Translations under genes and position numbers: made by a program | The notes under the pieces: generated by a model | The model's database searches: none | Seen by the model: only the letters and a program-made list of their open reading frames with translations | Told to the model about the DNA's origin: nothing | NCBI GenBank assembly: GCA_013912105.1 | Contig: JACERY010000003.1 | Span: 1-64,000, forward strand | DNA length: 64,000 nt | From: Acidimicrobiales bacterium | GTDB taxonomy: Bacteria > Actinomycetota > Acidimicrobiia > Acidimicrobiales > UBA8592 | Direction: 5' to 3' | Part shown: piece after piece, positions 9,388 through 19,339 of the stretch | How the letters are laid out: every line of letters begins with the position of its first letter | Position numbering within the stretch: position 1 is the stretch's first letter

Positions 9388-10188
9388 CTAACTCTTTTTA
9401 AATTTGGGTATTCTCTTTTCCGAAAACGCTCTTGGTCCTTCTTTTGCATCTTCGCTGGAAAAAACGGACCATCCATAAGAATACTCATGAGCAAGTGCTT
9501 CCTGCTCCGTCATTCCTTCAGTCTCATGAAGAGTCTTGAGAATAGCTTCAACAGCTAACGGGCCATTCTGGCAAATTTGAGCGGCTATCTCTTGAGCCTT
9601 CGAAAGGGCTGATCCATCAGGAACAACATGCCCTATCAGGCCAATATCTTTTGCTTCTTGAGCAGTTATATGTTTACCTGTGAGTAATAATTCAGCAGCA
9701 ATTGTATAAGGGATCTGCCTTATGAGGCGAACAGCTGATCCTCCCATCGGGTATAGGCTCCATTTGGCTTCTGAGATCCCAAAGCGTGCACTTTCACCTG
9801 CGACCCTGATATCCATAGCTTGGAGTATTTCTGTTCCACCGGCTATTGCGACACCTTCCACTGCGGCGATAATTGGTTTAGTAGGTCTGTAAGACCTCAA
9901 CAGCCCTTTCCAGTGAATCTCAGGGTCTTCTTTGGAACGAGCCTTCATATCTATTCCCGTATCTGTGTCATCACCATCTCCGGACATTGCTCGAAGGTCA
10001 GCACCGGAAGTAAAATTTCCATCTGCTCCTGTAACAATGATGCAGCGAATATTATCGTCTTCAGATGCTTCAACGAAAGCATCATACATTCTCACAATCA
10101 TAGGCCCTGAAATAGCATTCATTCTCTTAGGGCGATTCATCGTAATAGTCATTAAATGATTGTCTTTTTCTACAATTGCGTCTGGCAT
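9388..10188 (-). CDS. Enoyl-CoA hydratase/isomerase (crotonase) family
   Basis: A 266-residue crotonase-fold protein. The two oxyanion-hole segments are seen as [10 protein letters not shown] and [13 protein letters not shown], which bind the acyl-CoA thioester. The C-terminal EKRIPKFKK is common in actinobacterial members. The reaction could be hydration, isomerisation or another crotonase chemistry; catalytic acid positions are not decisive by eye. A GAGGAAAAT site precedes the ATG. About 200 AT-rich bases separate it from the SDR gene, in which I see no gene. gcvP lies upstream on the same strand. Confidence 0.88.
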   Translation of the reverse strand: MPDAIVEKDNHLMTITMNRPKRMNAISGPMIVRMYDAFVEASEDDNIRCIIVTGADGNFTSGADLRAMSGDGDDTDTGIDMKARSKEDPEIHWKGLLRSYRPTKPIIAAVEGVAIAGGTEILQAMDIRVAGESARFGISEAKWSLYPMGGSAVRLIRQIPYTIAAELLLTGKHITAQEAKDIGLIGHVVPDGSALSKAQEIAAQICQNGPLAVEAILKTLHETEGMTEQEALAHEYSYGWSVFSSEDAKEGPRAFSEKRIPKFKKS

Positions 10189-10221
10189 ATTTTCCTCTTT
10201 TCTATGCAGGGTAAGTATAAA

Positions 10222-13053
10222 TTAGTCACGATAATCTTCAATAGCTGGGCAACTGCACACGAGGTTTTTATCTCCGTATGCCCCATCAATTCGTCCCACA
10301 GGGGGCCAATATTTATCATGTTTTAATCCTGGAAGCGGATATGCGGCTTTTTCTCGGGAGTAGATGTGGTCCCAGTCATCGGAAGTTACATGCACCGCAG
10401 TGTGTGGTGCATTATTTAGCATCGAACTCCCATACTCGATAGCCCCGCTTCGTATATCTTCTATCTCGCCTTTTATCGCTATCATCGCTTCGCAGAATTT
10501 ATCTAGCTCTAGTAATGATTCTGATTCAGTCGGTTCTATCATTAACGTCCCTGGCACAGGAAATGACATGGTTGGAGCATGAAAACCGTAATCCATCAAT
10601 CTTTTTGCAATATCCTCAACTGAAACTCCGGTTTCGGCCGTGATCGGTCGAATGTCAATGATGCATTCGTGGGCAACAAAACCGTTATTTCCAGTAAAGA
10701 GTATTTGGAAATGATCTGAAAGTTTTCTCGCAATATAATTTGCTGAGAGAATAGCAATTTGTGTTGCTTGTGTTAAACCTTTCGCACCCATCATGGCTAC
10801 GTAGGCCCATGATATAGGTAGTATTCCAGCAGACCCCCAAGGGGCTCCGCTAACGGGCCCAACAGTCTTTTCATTATTGCATTGATCTCCAAGTGGGTGG
10901 CTTGGCAAGAATTTGGTTAGATGCTCTGCTACAGCAACAGGTCCGACTCCAGGTCCACCTCCTCCATGGGGAATGCAAAAAGTTTTGTGAAGGTTGAGAT
11001 GTGATACGTCTGCACCAAATTGACCAGGTTGAGCTATTCCAACTAAAGCATTGAGATTAGCCCCATCTAAATAAACTTGACCTCCAGAGTTATGGACAAT
11101 ATCGCATATCTCTGTGACTGACTCCTCGTAGACTCCATGGGTCGAGGGATAGGTGATCATAATTGCGCTAAGGGACCGTTCATTATTTAAGGCTTTTTGT
11201 TTAAGGTCCAGCAGATCAACATTTCCGTTAATATCACATTCGACAACAACAACTTTCATTCCAGCCATGATGGCGCTAGCAGCATTTGTTCCATGGGCAG
11301 ATGCTGGGATAAGGCAAACATCCCGTTCAGGTTCATTTCGTGAATTGTGATAGGCACGTATAGCTAATAGCCCTGCTAGTTCTCCTTGAGACCCTGCGTT
11401 TGGTTGCAAGCTAACAGCCGAATATCCAGTTATAGCTACAAGCCAATCTTCCAATTCGCTAATAAGTCGGTTATATCCTGTTCGTTGCTCAGGTGGGACG
11501 AAGGGGTGAATTTTTGCAAACTCCGGCCACGTAATTGGGATCATTTCAGTTGACGCATTGAGTTTCATAGTGCAAGAACCAAGTGGAATCATTGTTCGAT
11601 CTAGCGCGAGATCCTTATCAGAGAGGCGTCTTAGGTATCTAAGCATTTCAGTTTCGCTCTTGTAACGATGAAAGACCTCTTGCTCGCAAAAACTAGATGA
11701 GCGCTGCATGGACGCTGGTATTGGGCTTTTCTCTGCTGAATGGAGATTGGTAATACCAAATGCAGGCATAAGTGCGTGAATATCAGAGACCTCAGTTGTT
11801 TCATCAAATGCGATGGAGATATGGTCAGCATCTACGTACCGCAAGTTATAGCCAAGATCGTTAGCTCTAGAAACGATTAAAGCTGCTTCTCCTGGGCTTG
11901 AAAGAGTAATTGTGTCGAACCATCTTTCATTCAATACTTCATAGCCAGAGGATAAAAGTGTTGCTACGAGTTGGTTCATTAGGTTATGTATTTTCGTTGC
12001 AATTCTAGTTAACCCCTCTGGACCGTGATAAACACCGTAAGCTCCGGCAATGATTGCGAGAAGCACCTGAGCGGTACAGATATTACTTGTCGCTTTCTCT
12101 CTTCTAATATGTTGCTCCCGGGTCTGTAGAGCTAGTCGAAATGCACGATCCCCATGAGCATCAACCGAAACTCCAACTATACGTCCAGGTATTGACCTCC
12201 TGTACTCGTGTCTCGTCGCGATATAGCCTGCATGGGGGCCGCCAAATCCTAAAGGAACACCTAAACGCTGAGCGCTACCAACTACTACATCGGCTCCGAG
12301 TTCTCCTGGGGGAGTTACAAGACAAAGCGCTAATAAATCGGATGCTACACCAACAAGAACCCCATTTTCCTTATGTCTAGATATTGCGGATGTTAGATCT
12401 GGGATTTCGCCGGAAACTCCAGGTAGTTGATACATCACTGCGAAACTGTTCTCAGGAGGATTATCTGGATCTCCAACAACCACCTTTAGGCCCATTGCTT
12501 CAGCACGGGTCTCAACAACAGAGATAGTTTGTGGAAAACACTCCTTATCTAGAACAAAAGTATCGCCTTTGCCTTTGGAAACTCTTTTTAGCATCGTCAT
12601 TGCTTCTGCAACAGCTGTTGGCTCATCTAGAAGAGAAGCATTAGCAATATCACATCCGGTTAAATCGCTAACCAGTGTTTGGAAATTTAACAGTGCTTCG
12701 AGACGACCTTGAGAAATTTCTGGCTGGTATGGAGTATAGGCAGTGTACCAAGCGGGATTTTCAAGAATGTTTCGTTGAATAACTGAAGGAGTGTGCGTGT
12801 CATAATACCCAAGTCCGATCATTGATTTCTTCGCTTCATTCATAGATGCAATTTCTTTGAGTTTCAGCAGCGCTTCCTGCTCGCTTAAAGAATCTGGTAG
12901 CTGAAGATCAGAAGATAAATCCCGAATAGTTTTCGGAACAGTTGTTTCAACCAGTTCATCTAAATCACGAACATTCAACAGGCTGAGCATGAGCTCAGCA
13001 TCAGCGGGTTTTATCCCAATGTGGCGGTCGGTAAATAACTCAGTTAGTGACAT
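10222..13053 (-). CDS. gcvP: Glycine dehydrogenase (decarboxylating), P protein
   Basis: A 943-residue PLP enzyme that decarboxylates glycine and loads the aminomethyl group on GcvH. It is the full-length single-chain (alpha plus beta fused) form. The PLP lysine lies in [18 protein letters not shown] in the C-terminal half, and the N-terminal [11 protein letters not shown] is typical. The ATG is preceded by GAGGTACCTAT, the Shine-Dalgarno of which can be masked by the riboswitch (see the hairpin at 13056-13100). Expression should therefore respond directly to glycine. gcvH and gcvT are encoded separately on the opposite strand. Confidence 0.97.
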   Translation of the reverse strand: MSLTELFTDRHIGIKPADAELMLSLLNVRDLDELVETTVPKTIRDLSSDLQLPDSLSEQEALLKLKEIASMNEAKKSMIGLGYYDTHTPSVIQRNILENPAWYTAYTPYQPEISQGRLEALLNFQTLVSDLTGCDIANASLLDEPTAVAEAMTMLKRVSKGKGDTFVLDKECFPQTISVVETRAEAMGLKVVVGDPDNPPENSFAVMYQLPGVSGEIPDLTSAISRHKENGVLVGVASDLLALCLVTPPGELGADVVVGSAQRLGVPLGFGGPHAGYIATRHEYRRSIPGRIVGVSVDAHGDRAFRLALQTREQHIRREKATSNICTAQVLLAIIAGAYGVYHGPEGLTRIATKIHNLMNQLVATLLSSGYEVLNERWFDTITLSSPGEAALIVSRANDLGYNLRYVDADHISIAFDETTEVSDIHALMPAFGITNLHSAEKSPIPASMQRSSSFCEQEVFHRYKSETEMLRYLRRLSDKDLALDRTMIPLGSCTMKLNASTEMIPITWPEFAKIHPFVPPEQRTGYNRLISELEDWLVAITGYSAVSLQPNAGSQGELAGLLAIRAYHNSRNEPERDVCLIPASAHGTNAASAIMAGMKVVVVECDINGNVDLLDLKQKALNNERSLSAIMITYPSTHGVYEESVTEICDIVHNSGGQVYLDGANLNALVGIAQPGQFGADVSHLNLHKTFCIPHGGGGPGVGPVAVAEHLTKFLPSHPLGDQCNNEKTVGPVSGAPWGSAGILPISWAYVAMMGAKGLTQATQIAILSANYIARKLSDHFQILFTGNNGFVAHECIIDIRPITAETGVSVEDIAKRLMDYGFHAPTMSFPVPGTLMIEPTESESLLELDKFCEAMIAIKGEIEDIRSGAIEYGSSMLNNAPHTAVHVTSDDWDHIYSREKAAYPLPGLKHDKYWPPVGRIDGAYGDKNLVCSCPAIEDYRD

Positions 13054-13055
13054 AT

Positions 13056-13100
13056 AGGTACCTCAGACTTTTGTTGGCGTCCCCCTCTGTCTCGGTACCT
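13056..13100 (-). promoter_or_regulatory. Shine-Dalgarno-sequestering hairpin of the gcvP leader
   Basis: On the minus strand AGGUACCGAGAC (13100-13089) can pair with GUCUGAGGUACCU (13068-13056): seven contiguous pairs, then a small internal bulge and four more pairs, closing a 20-nt loop. The 3' arm contains the GAGG ribosome binding site of gcvP. The 5' arm is part of the conserved 3' half of glycine aptamer 2, so aptamer folding and this hairpin exclude each other. This is a reading of complementarity, not a computed fold. Confidence 0.6.
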
Positions 13101-13245
13101 GAGAGCTTCAACCTTTCGGTTTTTCCCCTTCGGTGAATGAATGAACACTCTTTCCAGATAGATCTATATCCTGCGGTACTTTTGCCTGAGAGTTTCGGGG
13201 GGACCCTTGCTCCTTCGGCGCCAACTTAGTTGGACTCTCCCGCAG
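13078..13245 (-). ncRNA. Tandem glycine riboswitch
   Basis: Two glycine aptamers in tandem on the minus strand upstream of gcvP. Aptamer 1 (about 13244-13172) has GCGGGAGAGTCC, the GCGCCGAAGGAGCAA core and ACTCTCAGGCAAAAGTACCGC. Aptamer 2 (about 13168-13081) has the CACCGAAGGGGAAA core and GCTCTCAGGTACCGAGACAGAG. These are the recurring conserved elements of the glycine riboswitch class. It normally activates glycine cleavage genes when glycine is abundant. No U-rich terminator is visible between it and the ATG, so control is probably translational. Confidence 0.93.
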
Positions 13246-13306
13246 TCAATGTTTGACCTGTCATCACATTACATTAAAATTCATTGCTTAGCTAGCTAAA
13301 GAAATT

Positions 13307-14407
13307 TCAAGTTGGAAACGTAGCGGCTCGATCATTTAGACCATATTTTTCGAAGCGACCCCAGAACCCATGTTCATATAGCCCAAATCCGACGTTACCG
13401 TCATATTCAAAGCGACCGACATGGTCAACAATGCCGTATTGACCTATTCCAGAGATGTCCGCGACATCATTCTCTAACCCTTGAACTACAAGCTCGGGGC
13501 CTTGATACATTCCATGACGCCAGTCTTCTTCAATTCCGTATCCTGTACCCATAGCAACATAATTAGCTAGCAGGGGAGTGCATTCCATAGTTATATTTGC
13601 ATCTGGAAAATGAATAGTAGATCCTTCTAGCATCCTAGTCCCTGGCACGATTTGGTGGTCATACTCTGGAGTACCAAGCCATTCATTCGGTTTTTCCGGA
13701 TTATGCCAAACGCGCACAGCTTCCTCTAACTCTCTGACCCCTTCGTTTGTCTCTTGGAGCATGTATATGATGGAGTGGTCTGCGAAATCAACTGGGAAGT
13801 AATTCCATAACCCCTCCATTACAGAAACTCCTTGACGGATACCGTCTGACTCTTTTTCGCCGACAGGGCGAACACCCCACGAGCGGTCTCGACTGCCGCC
13901 CCAAGAATCCGGAGTGACAGTCCAAGAGTGATCTGGCGTCGATAATGTTCCTTCCCAACGTCCCAACTGAGCGAATCGCATGGTATCGAAAACAACTTTT
14001 CCTTCTCTACGTAAATATTGCCGAGGTTCTTCTAAGGGGCGGTGGCTCGCTACCCAAGTAACGTCCATTTCAATGCCCCACTCGTTCGGTTCGCATCGAA
14101 CCCGAAGAGAATTTAAAGGATCAAGTATTTCTATAGAGATTGGGCCAACTTGTAACGATGATCTATCTGCCAACGGCATAGAAGCTCGGACTACTCGATG
14201 CTTCTCTTTTGTGCCTACTACGATAAACGCATCAGTTACTCCCAAGTTAGGGTATTGACCCAAACCAAAAATAGTCATTACGTCATCAGAGGAACCATGA
14301 AGGTTGAAGTAGTACCTGTCATAGAAATTTCGATCGCTTGTAGCTGGGTGACGAATATACTCAGCCGCTTGATGAACTGGGTAGTCGTCCCAGGAAGATA
14401 TAGACAT
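13307..14407 (-). CDS. Hypothetical protein, possibly tandem lipocalin-like (DUF7064/7065, AttH-like)
   Basis: A 366-residue soluble protein that I do not recognise with certainty. It is rich in Trp, Tyr, Gly and Asp, with no signal peptide and no membrane helix. The central stretch TPDSWGGSRDRSWGVRPVG resembles the GxRDHSWGxR segment of proteins with paired beta-barrel domains of the AttH/CrtC lipocalin type, found as uncharacterised proteins in mycobacteria and acidimicrobia next to lipid catabolism genes. Alternating strands throughout fit a beta-rich fold. AAAGGAG precedes the ATG at good spacing. No function is assigned. Confidence 0.6.
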   Translation of the reverse strand: MSISSWDDYPVHQAAEYIRHPATSDRNFYDRYYFNLHGSSDDVMTIFGLGQYPNLGVTDAFIVVGTKEKHRVVRASMPLADRSSLQVGPISIEILDPLNSLRVRCEPNEWGIEMDVTWVASHRPLEEPRQYLRREGKVVFDTMRFAQLGRWEGTLSTPDHSWTVTPDSWGGSRDRSWGVRPVGEKESDGIRQGVSVMEGLWNYFPVDFADHSIIYMLQETNEGVRELEEAVRVWHNPEKPNEWLGTPEYDHQIVPGTRMLEGSTIHFPDANITMECTPLLANYVAMGTGYGIEEDWRHGMYQGPELVVQGLENDVADISGIGQYGIVDHVGRFEYDGNVGFGLYEHGFWGRFEKYGLNDRAATFPT

Positions 14408-14485
14408 GAAACTCCTTTAGAATGCTGTGTAAAGCATATTAGCTGACTGTAAGTCTTGATTAGAAATAATCGTTTGAATGTCTAA

Positions 14486-15292
14486 TTAAAGTATTTTTTC
14501 AATCTTGGCCCAGCCACCAATATCTGGCTGGTCGATTATATAATCAGCGAGATCTAAAAGTCTTTTTTCTGCACCCTTCACCACTATTGATACATCGGCA
14601 TTAGTTAGCATCTCGAGATCATTACCTGCGTCTCCAACAGCCACGATTCGCTTCGGTGAAAAATTTTCAATTTCGCACCATTGCATAATTCCGGACCACT
14701 TGGATACTTCTGGGGGTTGGACGGTAAGCGAATATCCTCCGAAAAGTTTATCTACGTAGAAAGACGGATTCCCTAATCCTGATGATTCCAAATCAGAAAC
14801 CACATTTATCAAATCTTCTCTAGGGACTCCAAGAATGCAGAAATTAAGAACACTTAATCCTCTGTCGTATACGTTGAGAGAGTTGGTCGGAACTAGATCT
14901 CTCCCTATTGCAGCAATATGCGCATTGCTAGTTGTAGGCTTTTTCACATACACAAAACTATCATCTGCGTAAATTGTAGGGGATAGGCCGTGCAATCGGA
15001 ATATCTCCAGTATGGAAGCACTAGATTCATTCGAAAATGGAACGCTAAAAACTGTTCGGTCTTTAGCAAAATCATGACACAATGACCCATTCAATAACAA
15101 GCACGGAATCTCCCAATTAAACTGACTAAATGAATCAGCAACAATCCGCAGTCTCCTTCCAGTAGCGACCAAAATAGCTATATTGCGTTCTTGCAAGACA
15201 CGAAAGGCAAGTAATGATTTAGGGTGGCAAGTTTCCCCATCAAACCAAAGAGTTCCATCAAGGTCAGTTACTAGCAAGGTTTGCGAGTCCAA
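14486..15292 (-). CDS. HAD-superfamily hydrolase, Cof type
   Basis: A 268-residue phosphatase-like protein. HAD motif I is VTDLDGTLW (nucleophile and acid/base Asp), motif II is the Thr in LVATGRRL, and motif IV is IVAVGDAGNDLEML; a C2-type cap lies between. These identify a Cof/YbiV-like sugar-phosphate or nucleotide phosphatase with Mg2+. The start codon is TTG with GGAGG about 9 nt upstream. It is divergent from the DUF35 gene. Substrate not predictable. Confidence 0.85.
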   Translation of the reverse strand: MDSQTLLVTDLDGTLWFDGETCHPKSLLAFRVLQERNIAILVATGRRLRIVADSFSQFNWEIPCLLLNGSLCHDFAKDRTVFSVPFSNESSASILEIFRLHGLSPTIYADDSFVYVKKPTTSNAHIAAIGRDLVPTNSLNVYDRGLSVLNFCILGVPREDLINVVSDLESSGLGNPSFYVDKLFGGYSLTVQPPEVSKWSGIMQWCEIENFSPKRIVAVGDAGNDLEMLTNADVSIVVKGAEKRLLDLADYIIDQPDIGGWAKIEKIL

Positions 15293-15340
15293 AATTCAAG
15301 CCCTCCTCGTTTTGTGCGGCAAACATCAGGCATCATCCTC

Positions 15341-15346
15341 TACACT
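15341..15346 (+). promoter_or_regulatory. -10 element, leaderless DUF35 gene
   Basis: TACACT lies exactly 6 nt before the ATG at 15353, with no ribosome binding site. It supports that ATG over an in-frame start 72 nt upstream. Confidence 0.5.
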
Positions 15347-15352
15347 AATCCT

Positions 15353-15781
15353 ATGGCAAAGTTACGCGTTCCTGCAGTAGAGGGCATGTTCACAATGGAT
15401 TTTGAAAATCCTTCATTAATTGGAGGCAAGGGGACAACAAGCCAAAGTTACTATTTTCCTAAGGATCTAAGTGGTGGTGATCCAAAATGTGTAAATGACG
15501 AGCTTAGAGAAGAGGTTTATCTATCTTCAACGGCAAAAATTTGGAGTTATACCTCTGCTGACTATCCGCCAACACTTCCATATCAGATCACAGAACCATT
15601 CGAGCCTTTTCTTATTTGTGCAGCGCTTCTACAGAAAGAAAGCCTCGTCATATGCGGCCAGATGATGCCCGGAGTAGGTATAGATGATTTAGAAGTAGGA
15701 TTAGACGTCAAACTAGCGTTAGATGTGTTATTCGAAGATGATGAATACGAATACATCGTTTGGAAATGGGATCTTCTATGA
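15353..15781 (+). CDS. DUF35 / OB-fold acyl-CoA-associated protein
   Basis: A 142-residue protein with the DUF35-type OB fold: strands such as EEVYLSSTAKIWSYTSAD and FEPFLICAALLQKESLVICGQMMPGV, ending in a Val/Leu/Asp-rich strand. DUF35 proteins pair with thiolase-like enzymes (as in ChsH2-Ltp2 of steroid side-chain degradation), and a thiolase-like gene follows 12 bp later. The N-terminal zinc ribbon (four Cys) common in the family is absent; only one Cys is left near residue 50. Start chosen from the -10 spacing and the normal N terminus MAKLRVPAVEG. Confidence 0.75.
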   Translation: MAKLRVPAVEGMFTMDFENPSLIGGKGTTSQSYYFPKDLSGGDPKCVNDELREEVYLSSTAKIWSYTSADYPPTLPYQITEPFEPFLICAALLQKESLVICGQMMPGVGIDDLEVGLDVKLALDVLFEDDEYEYIVWKWDLL

Positions 15782-15793
15782 AAGGGAACCGAT

Positions 15794-16990
15794 ATGGCAG
15801 TAGATGAAATAGCTGTACTGGGAGTAGGGATGCACCAGTGGGGTAAATTTCCTGGAAAATCCTTCGTTGATATCGGAGTCCATGCCGCCAAGCAAGCACT
15901 AAAAGATAGCGGCATAGAATGGGAAGAAATTGAATTCATTTCCGGAGCAAATACTGTTAGGAACGGATATCCGGGTTGGGTATCGGCATCAACATTCGCT
16001 AATGCATTGGGCTTCCAAGGTTGTCAATTAGCCTCAAGCTACGCTGCTTGCGCATCTGGAGTAACGGCACTATCAATAGCGCGTGCTCAAATACTTTCTG
16101 GCGTATGTGATGTCGCTCTTGTTGTAGGTGCTGACCAAGTTGCTAAAGGCATGTTTGCTCCTGTACCTGGGGACAGACCAACTGACGTTGATTGGCTCAG
16201 ATTCAGATTAATGGGGCTATCTAATCCGGCATATTTTGGGATGTTTGCAAGAAGAAGAATGGCGTTGTACGGCGATACCCAAGACGACTTCGCTGCCGTC
16301 AAAGTAAAAAACTCACAACACGGTGCTCAAAACCCAAACGCCCGATATGCAAAATCATTTACGCTTGACGATGTTAACGCTTCTCCGGTAGTAGCAGATC
16401 CGCTCCGGTTATTGGAAATATGTTCAACAAGTGACGGTGGCGCTGCCCTTGTTGTTTCTAGTCTTGAATACGCCAGGACAAAAGGTATCAAGAACCCAGT
16501 GAAAATATCCGGAATATCAACAGTGAGTCCTGTTTACCCTAATGCAATCATTGATATGCCGTATTTTGCTTCTGATTCCTGGGCTACATCTGGTGATGAG
16601 AGTCACACATTTAAAAATCAGATAGCCCAGCATGCATATAAAGAAGCAAATATTGAACCAGATGATTTAGATTTTGCTGAAGTCTACGACCTAAGTTCTG
16701 CCTACGAACTAGATTGGTATGAGCATATTGGCCTTTGTGAACGTGGAGAAGCACGGAACCTTCTCCACGATGGTGCGACTAGCCTTGGAGGGCGGATACC
16801 AGTAAATCCTTCAGGAGGATTAGGGGCATTTGGGGAAGCTATACCTGCACAGGCAATAGCTCAAGTATGTGAACTTACTTGGCAACTTCGCGGTGATGCG
16901 AGCGGTCGACAAGTAGAAGGTGCAAAAATCGGTATGTCTATTAATTACGGCATGTTTGGTCATGGCAGTTCAGTGATAGCGAGGAAATAA
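15794..16990 (+). CDS. Thiolase-like protein (lipid-transfer/Ltp type)
   Basis: A 398-residue thiolase-fold protein of the SCP2/Ltp branch. The nucleophilic-type Cys is C86 in SSYAACASGV, and VYDLSSAYELDWYEHIGLCERGEA is the branch-specific segment. At the position where active thiolases have NPSGGLxxxGHPxGA, this protein reads NPSGGLGAFGEAIPAQ, so the catalytic His is replaced. Together with the adjacent DUF35 protein this suggests a retro-aldolase or other C-C lyase acting on an acyl-CoA rather than a classic thiolase; that is inference. AAAGGG precedes the ATG. The next crotonase gene starts directly after its stop. Confidence 0.82.
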   Translation: MAVDEIAVLGVGMHQWGKFPGKSFVDIGVHAAKQALKDSGIEWEEIEFISGANTVRNGYPGWVSASTFANALGFQGCQLASSYAACASGVTALSIARAQILSGVCDVALVVGADQVAKGMFAPVPGDRPTDVDWLRFRLMGLSNPAYFGMFARRRMALYGDTQDDFAAVKVKNSQHGAQNPNARYAKSFTLDDVNASPVVADPLRLLEICSTSDGGAALVVSSLEYARTKGIKNPVKISGISTVSPVYPNAIIDMPYFASDSWATSGDESHTFKNQIAQHAYKEANIEPDDLDFAEVYDLSSAYELDWYEHIGLCERGEARNLLHDGATSLGGRIPVNPSGGLGAFGEAIPAQAIAQVCELTWQLRGDASGRQVEGAKIGMSINYGMFGHGSSVIARK

Positions 16991-17737
16991 ATGGCGATAG
17001 AAAAACACTTAAGTGAAAACGGGATACTAGAAGTAACGATGGTAAACCCGCCGGTAAATGCTCTTAACATCAAAGATACTTTTGAGATCGCAACTATTTT
17101 TAATGATGTAGCTCGAGATAAAACCATCAAAGTCGCAATTCTTACTGCCTCTGGTAAAGGGTTTTGTGCTGGCGTAGACATAAAAGAGATAGAGTCGCTT
17201 TCTGGGCATACAGGAATCCTTGACGTTAATGAAGCGTGCTATGACGCCTTTGCTGCGATATATGAATGTGCTGTTCCTGTGTTAGTTGCAGTAAATGGAT
17301 TTTGCTTAGGTACTGGAATTGGGCTTGCGGGCTCAGCAGATATTGTTATTGCGGCAACCGAGGCTCAATTCGGGCTTCCTGAAGTAGATAATGGAGCATT
17401 GGGGGCTTTAACGCATCTTCAGAGACTTGTTCCTCAACAACGTGCACGACAAATGTTATATACATGCGAAACAGCTTCTGCAGCAGAGTTGGCAAGTTAT
17501 GGGTCAGTTTCTCAAGTTGTAGCAGGAGACGAATTGATGAATACCACTCACGAGTTGGCAGCTAGGATAGCCGAGAAGCCTCAACGCACGATTCGGGCTG
17601 CCAAACAATCTGCAAACGGGATAGAGCTTTTGGATATCCGCAATAGTTATCGGTATGAGCAGGGATACACATTTGAATTAAATTTATCCGGAGAAGGTGA
17701 GACAGCAAGGCAAGCGTTTCTCGACGGTGAACGTTAA
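16991..17737 (+). CDS. Enoyl-CoA hydratase/isomerase family protein
   Basis: A 248-residue crotonase-fold protein. Oxyanion-hole elements are FCAGVDIKEIE and VNGFCLGTGIGLAGSADI; GLPEVDNGALG follows at the usual distance. Immediately downstream of the thiolase-like gene with no gap, so the two and the DUF35 protein likely work on one acyl-CoA substrate. It may hydrate the enoyl-CoA before the carbon-carbon cleavage. Substrate unknown. Confidence 0.88.
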   Translation: MAIEKHLSENGILEVTMVNPPVNALNIKDTFEIATIFNDVARDKTIKVAILTASGKGFCAGVDIKEIESLSGHTGILDVNEACYDAFAAIYECAVPVLVAVNGFCLGTGIGLAGSADIVIAATEAQFGLPEVDNGALGALTHLQRLVPQQRARQMLYTCETASAAELASYGSVSQVVAGDELMNTTHELAARIAEKPQRTIRAAKQSANGIELLDIRNSYRYEQGYTFELNLSGEGETARQAFLDGER

Positions 17738-17818
17738 ATAGTTCTTCTTAATCGTATTTAGATCTGACCAACTCCGCAAAGACGTGTAATCTTCCTAGCA
17801 AGACGTGATTGGGGGATT

Positions 17819-19327
17819 ATGCGAACCATACTAAAAGTAACAGCTACTATTCTGGCCCTGATGCTTATCGGGTCAGCGTGTGCTGGTGGAGGAGATCGAA
17901 CTAGTACAGAAGAATCAACTTCACAGAATTCCTCAACGGAAACTCAGATAGCGGGAGATAACTCATCGACTGACGAACAAGCTGAATCGGCACCTAGTGG
18001 AGATACAACCTCTGAGGATTCACGTAACGAAGAGTCCGAGACACCTGAAGAAGTTGCAGTCGACACTGAACCCGAATATGAAACTTTTGGTGACATTATA
18101 TGGCCCTGCAATCCAGGGACAGCAACGGGGAGTACTGACCAAGGGGTTACAGACACTTCAATACTTATTGGCGGAGGAGATGATAGAGGGTATGCAGCAT
18201 CTCTTGGCCTAAATATTACACAGACAGATACCCTGCAAGCGTTTGTAGATAAGTGCAACTCACTTGGTGGTATTAATGGTCGCCAAATACAAGTAGAACT
18301 ATACGACGCGAAAATCTTTGAAGTAAACAATGTCTGGCTGGATGCATGCCCGCGAATGTTTATGATGGTCGCCGAAGGGTTTGCTGTCGATGGAATTGGT
18401 GAAGAGTCACGAGTCCAATGTGAACTTGCACATATCCCTACCTATACAGTTAGCGCTGCGGCTGCACATGGACCGTGGATGATACAACCAGTTCCGAATC
18501 CATCAGATCGAAATCCGTTATCAATGGCAGCCTACATCGCAGAGACATACCCCGACTCAATTGCAAAGTCGGGAACAATGTATGGAAACTTCGGCGCAAC
18601 AATTGAAACAAAAGACAAAACGCTAGCGTCCTATCCGCCATTAGGTTTCGAATTCATCATTAACTTGGAATACAACATCGTGGGCGAAGACGACTGGACT
18701 CCTTTTGTTCTGGATCTAAAAAATGCTGGTGTAGAACATATTTACTTTACAGGAACGTGTTTACCTAATTATCAAGCGTTTCGATCAGCAGCATCAGTTA
18801 ACGGATTTGATGCTTTCTATACTACAGATGCAAATTTCTACGAGAACAGTTGTCGTGAAGCAAATAACGACGGGGTAATGGACAATACCTTTGTGCGAAT
18901 GGCTTTCGTTCCATTTGAAGAGCGGGAATATTCAAGAGCAGTATCTGATTATCTAGACATCATGGAAGCTGCTGGGGGCGAAATAGCTTTATTAGGTATG
19001 CAGTCTGCCTCAGCTTTCCTACTATGGGCAACTGCGGCAAAAGAATGTGGTTCAGAATTAACAAGGCAATGCGTAATGGAAGAAGCTGCAAGCATTGATA
19101 GTTGGAGTGGAGGCGGCATGCATGTAGCGAGTGATCCAGGGATAAATGAACCACCACCTTGCGGAATTGTTCTTGAATTAATCGGTAACTCCTATAAACG
19201 AATATTTCCAACAGAACCAGGAACTTACGCTTGTGATGAGGCATGGAGAGGTGAGTTCTCAAACCGTTGGACCGAAGATGCTAATCTCGATGAGAATAGA
19301 GTTTCTCAGAAATTTATAGCTGAGTAA
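17819..19327 (+). CDS. Branched-chain-type ABC transporter substrate-binding lipoprotein
   Basis: A 502-residue exported binding protein. The N terminus has a basic start, a hydrophobic core and a lipobox-like ending IGSAC with the lipid Cys at residue 21. A Ser/Thr/Glu-rich linker of about 70 residues follows, then a type I periplasmic-binding domain (DTSILIGGGDDRGYAASLG, GGINGRQIQVELYDA). The Leu/Ile/Val-type family binds amino acids, amides and also aromatic or short-chain carboxylates. GGGGG precedes the ATG. It leads the transporter genes to 23260. The linkage with acyl-CoA enzymes suggests an organic acid substrate. Confidence 0.88.
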   Translation: MRTILKVTATILALMLIGSACAGGGDRTSTEESTSQNSSTETQIAGDNSSTDEQAESAPSGDTTSEDSRNEESETPEEVAVDTEPEYETFGDIIWPCNPGTATGSTDQGVTDTSILIGGGDDRGYAASLGLNITQTDTLQAFVDKCNSLGGINGRQIQVELYDAKIFEVNNVWLDACPRMFMMVAEGFAVDGIGEESRVQCELAHIPTYTVSAAAAHGPWMIQPVPNPSDRNPLSMAAYIAETYPDSIAKSGTMYGNFGATIETKDKTLASYPPLGFEFIINLEYNIVGEDDWTPFVLDLKNAGVEHIYFTGTCLPNYQAFRSAASVNGFDAFYTTDANFYENSCREANNDGVMDNTFVRMAFVPFEEREYSRAVSDYLDIMEAAGGEIALLGMQSASAFLLWATAAKECGSELTRQCVMEEAASIDSWSGGGMHVASDPGINEPPPCGIVLELIGNSYKRIFPTEPGTYACDEAWRGEFSNRWTEDANLDENRVSQKFIAE

Positions 19328-19339
19328 CCTCAGACAGCA

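Noticed and set aside
9367..9397. Inverted repeat AAAGAGT...ACTCTTT at the end of the crotonase gene
   Set aside because: The T-run follows it on the plus strand, where no gene ends; in the minus direction no U-tract follows the stem.
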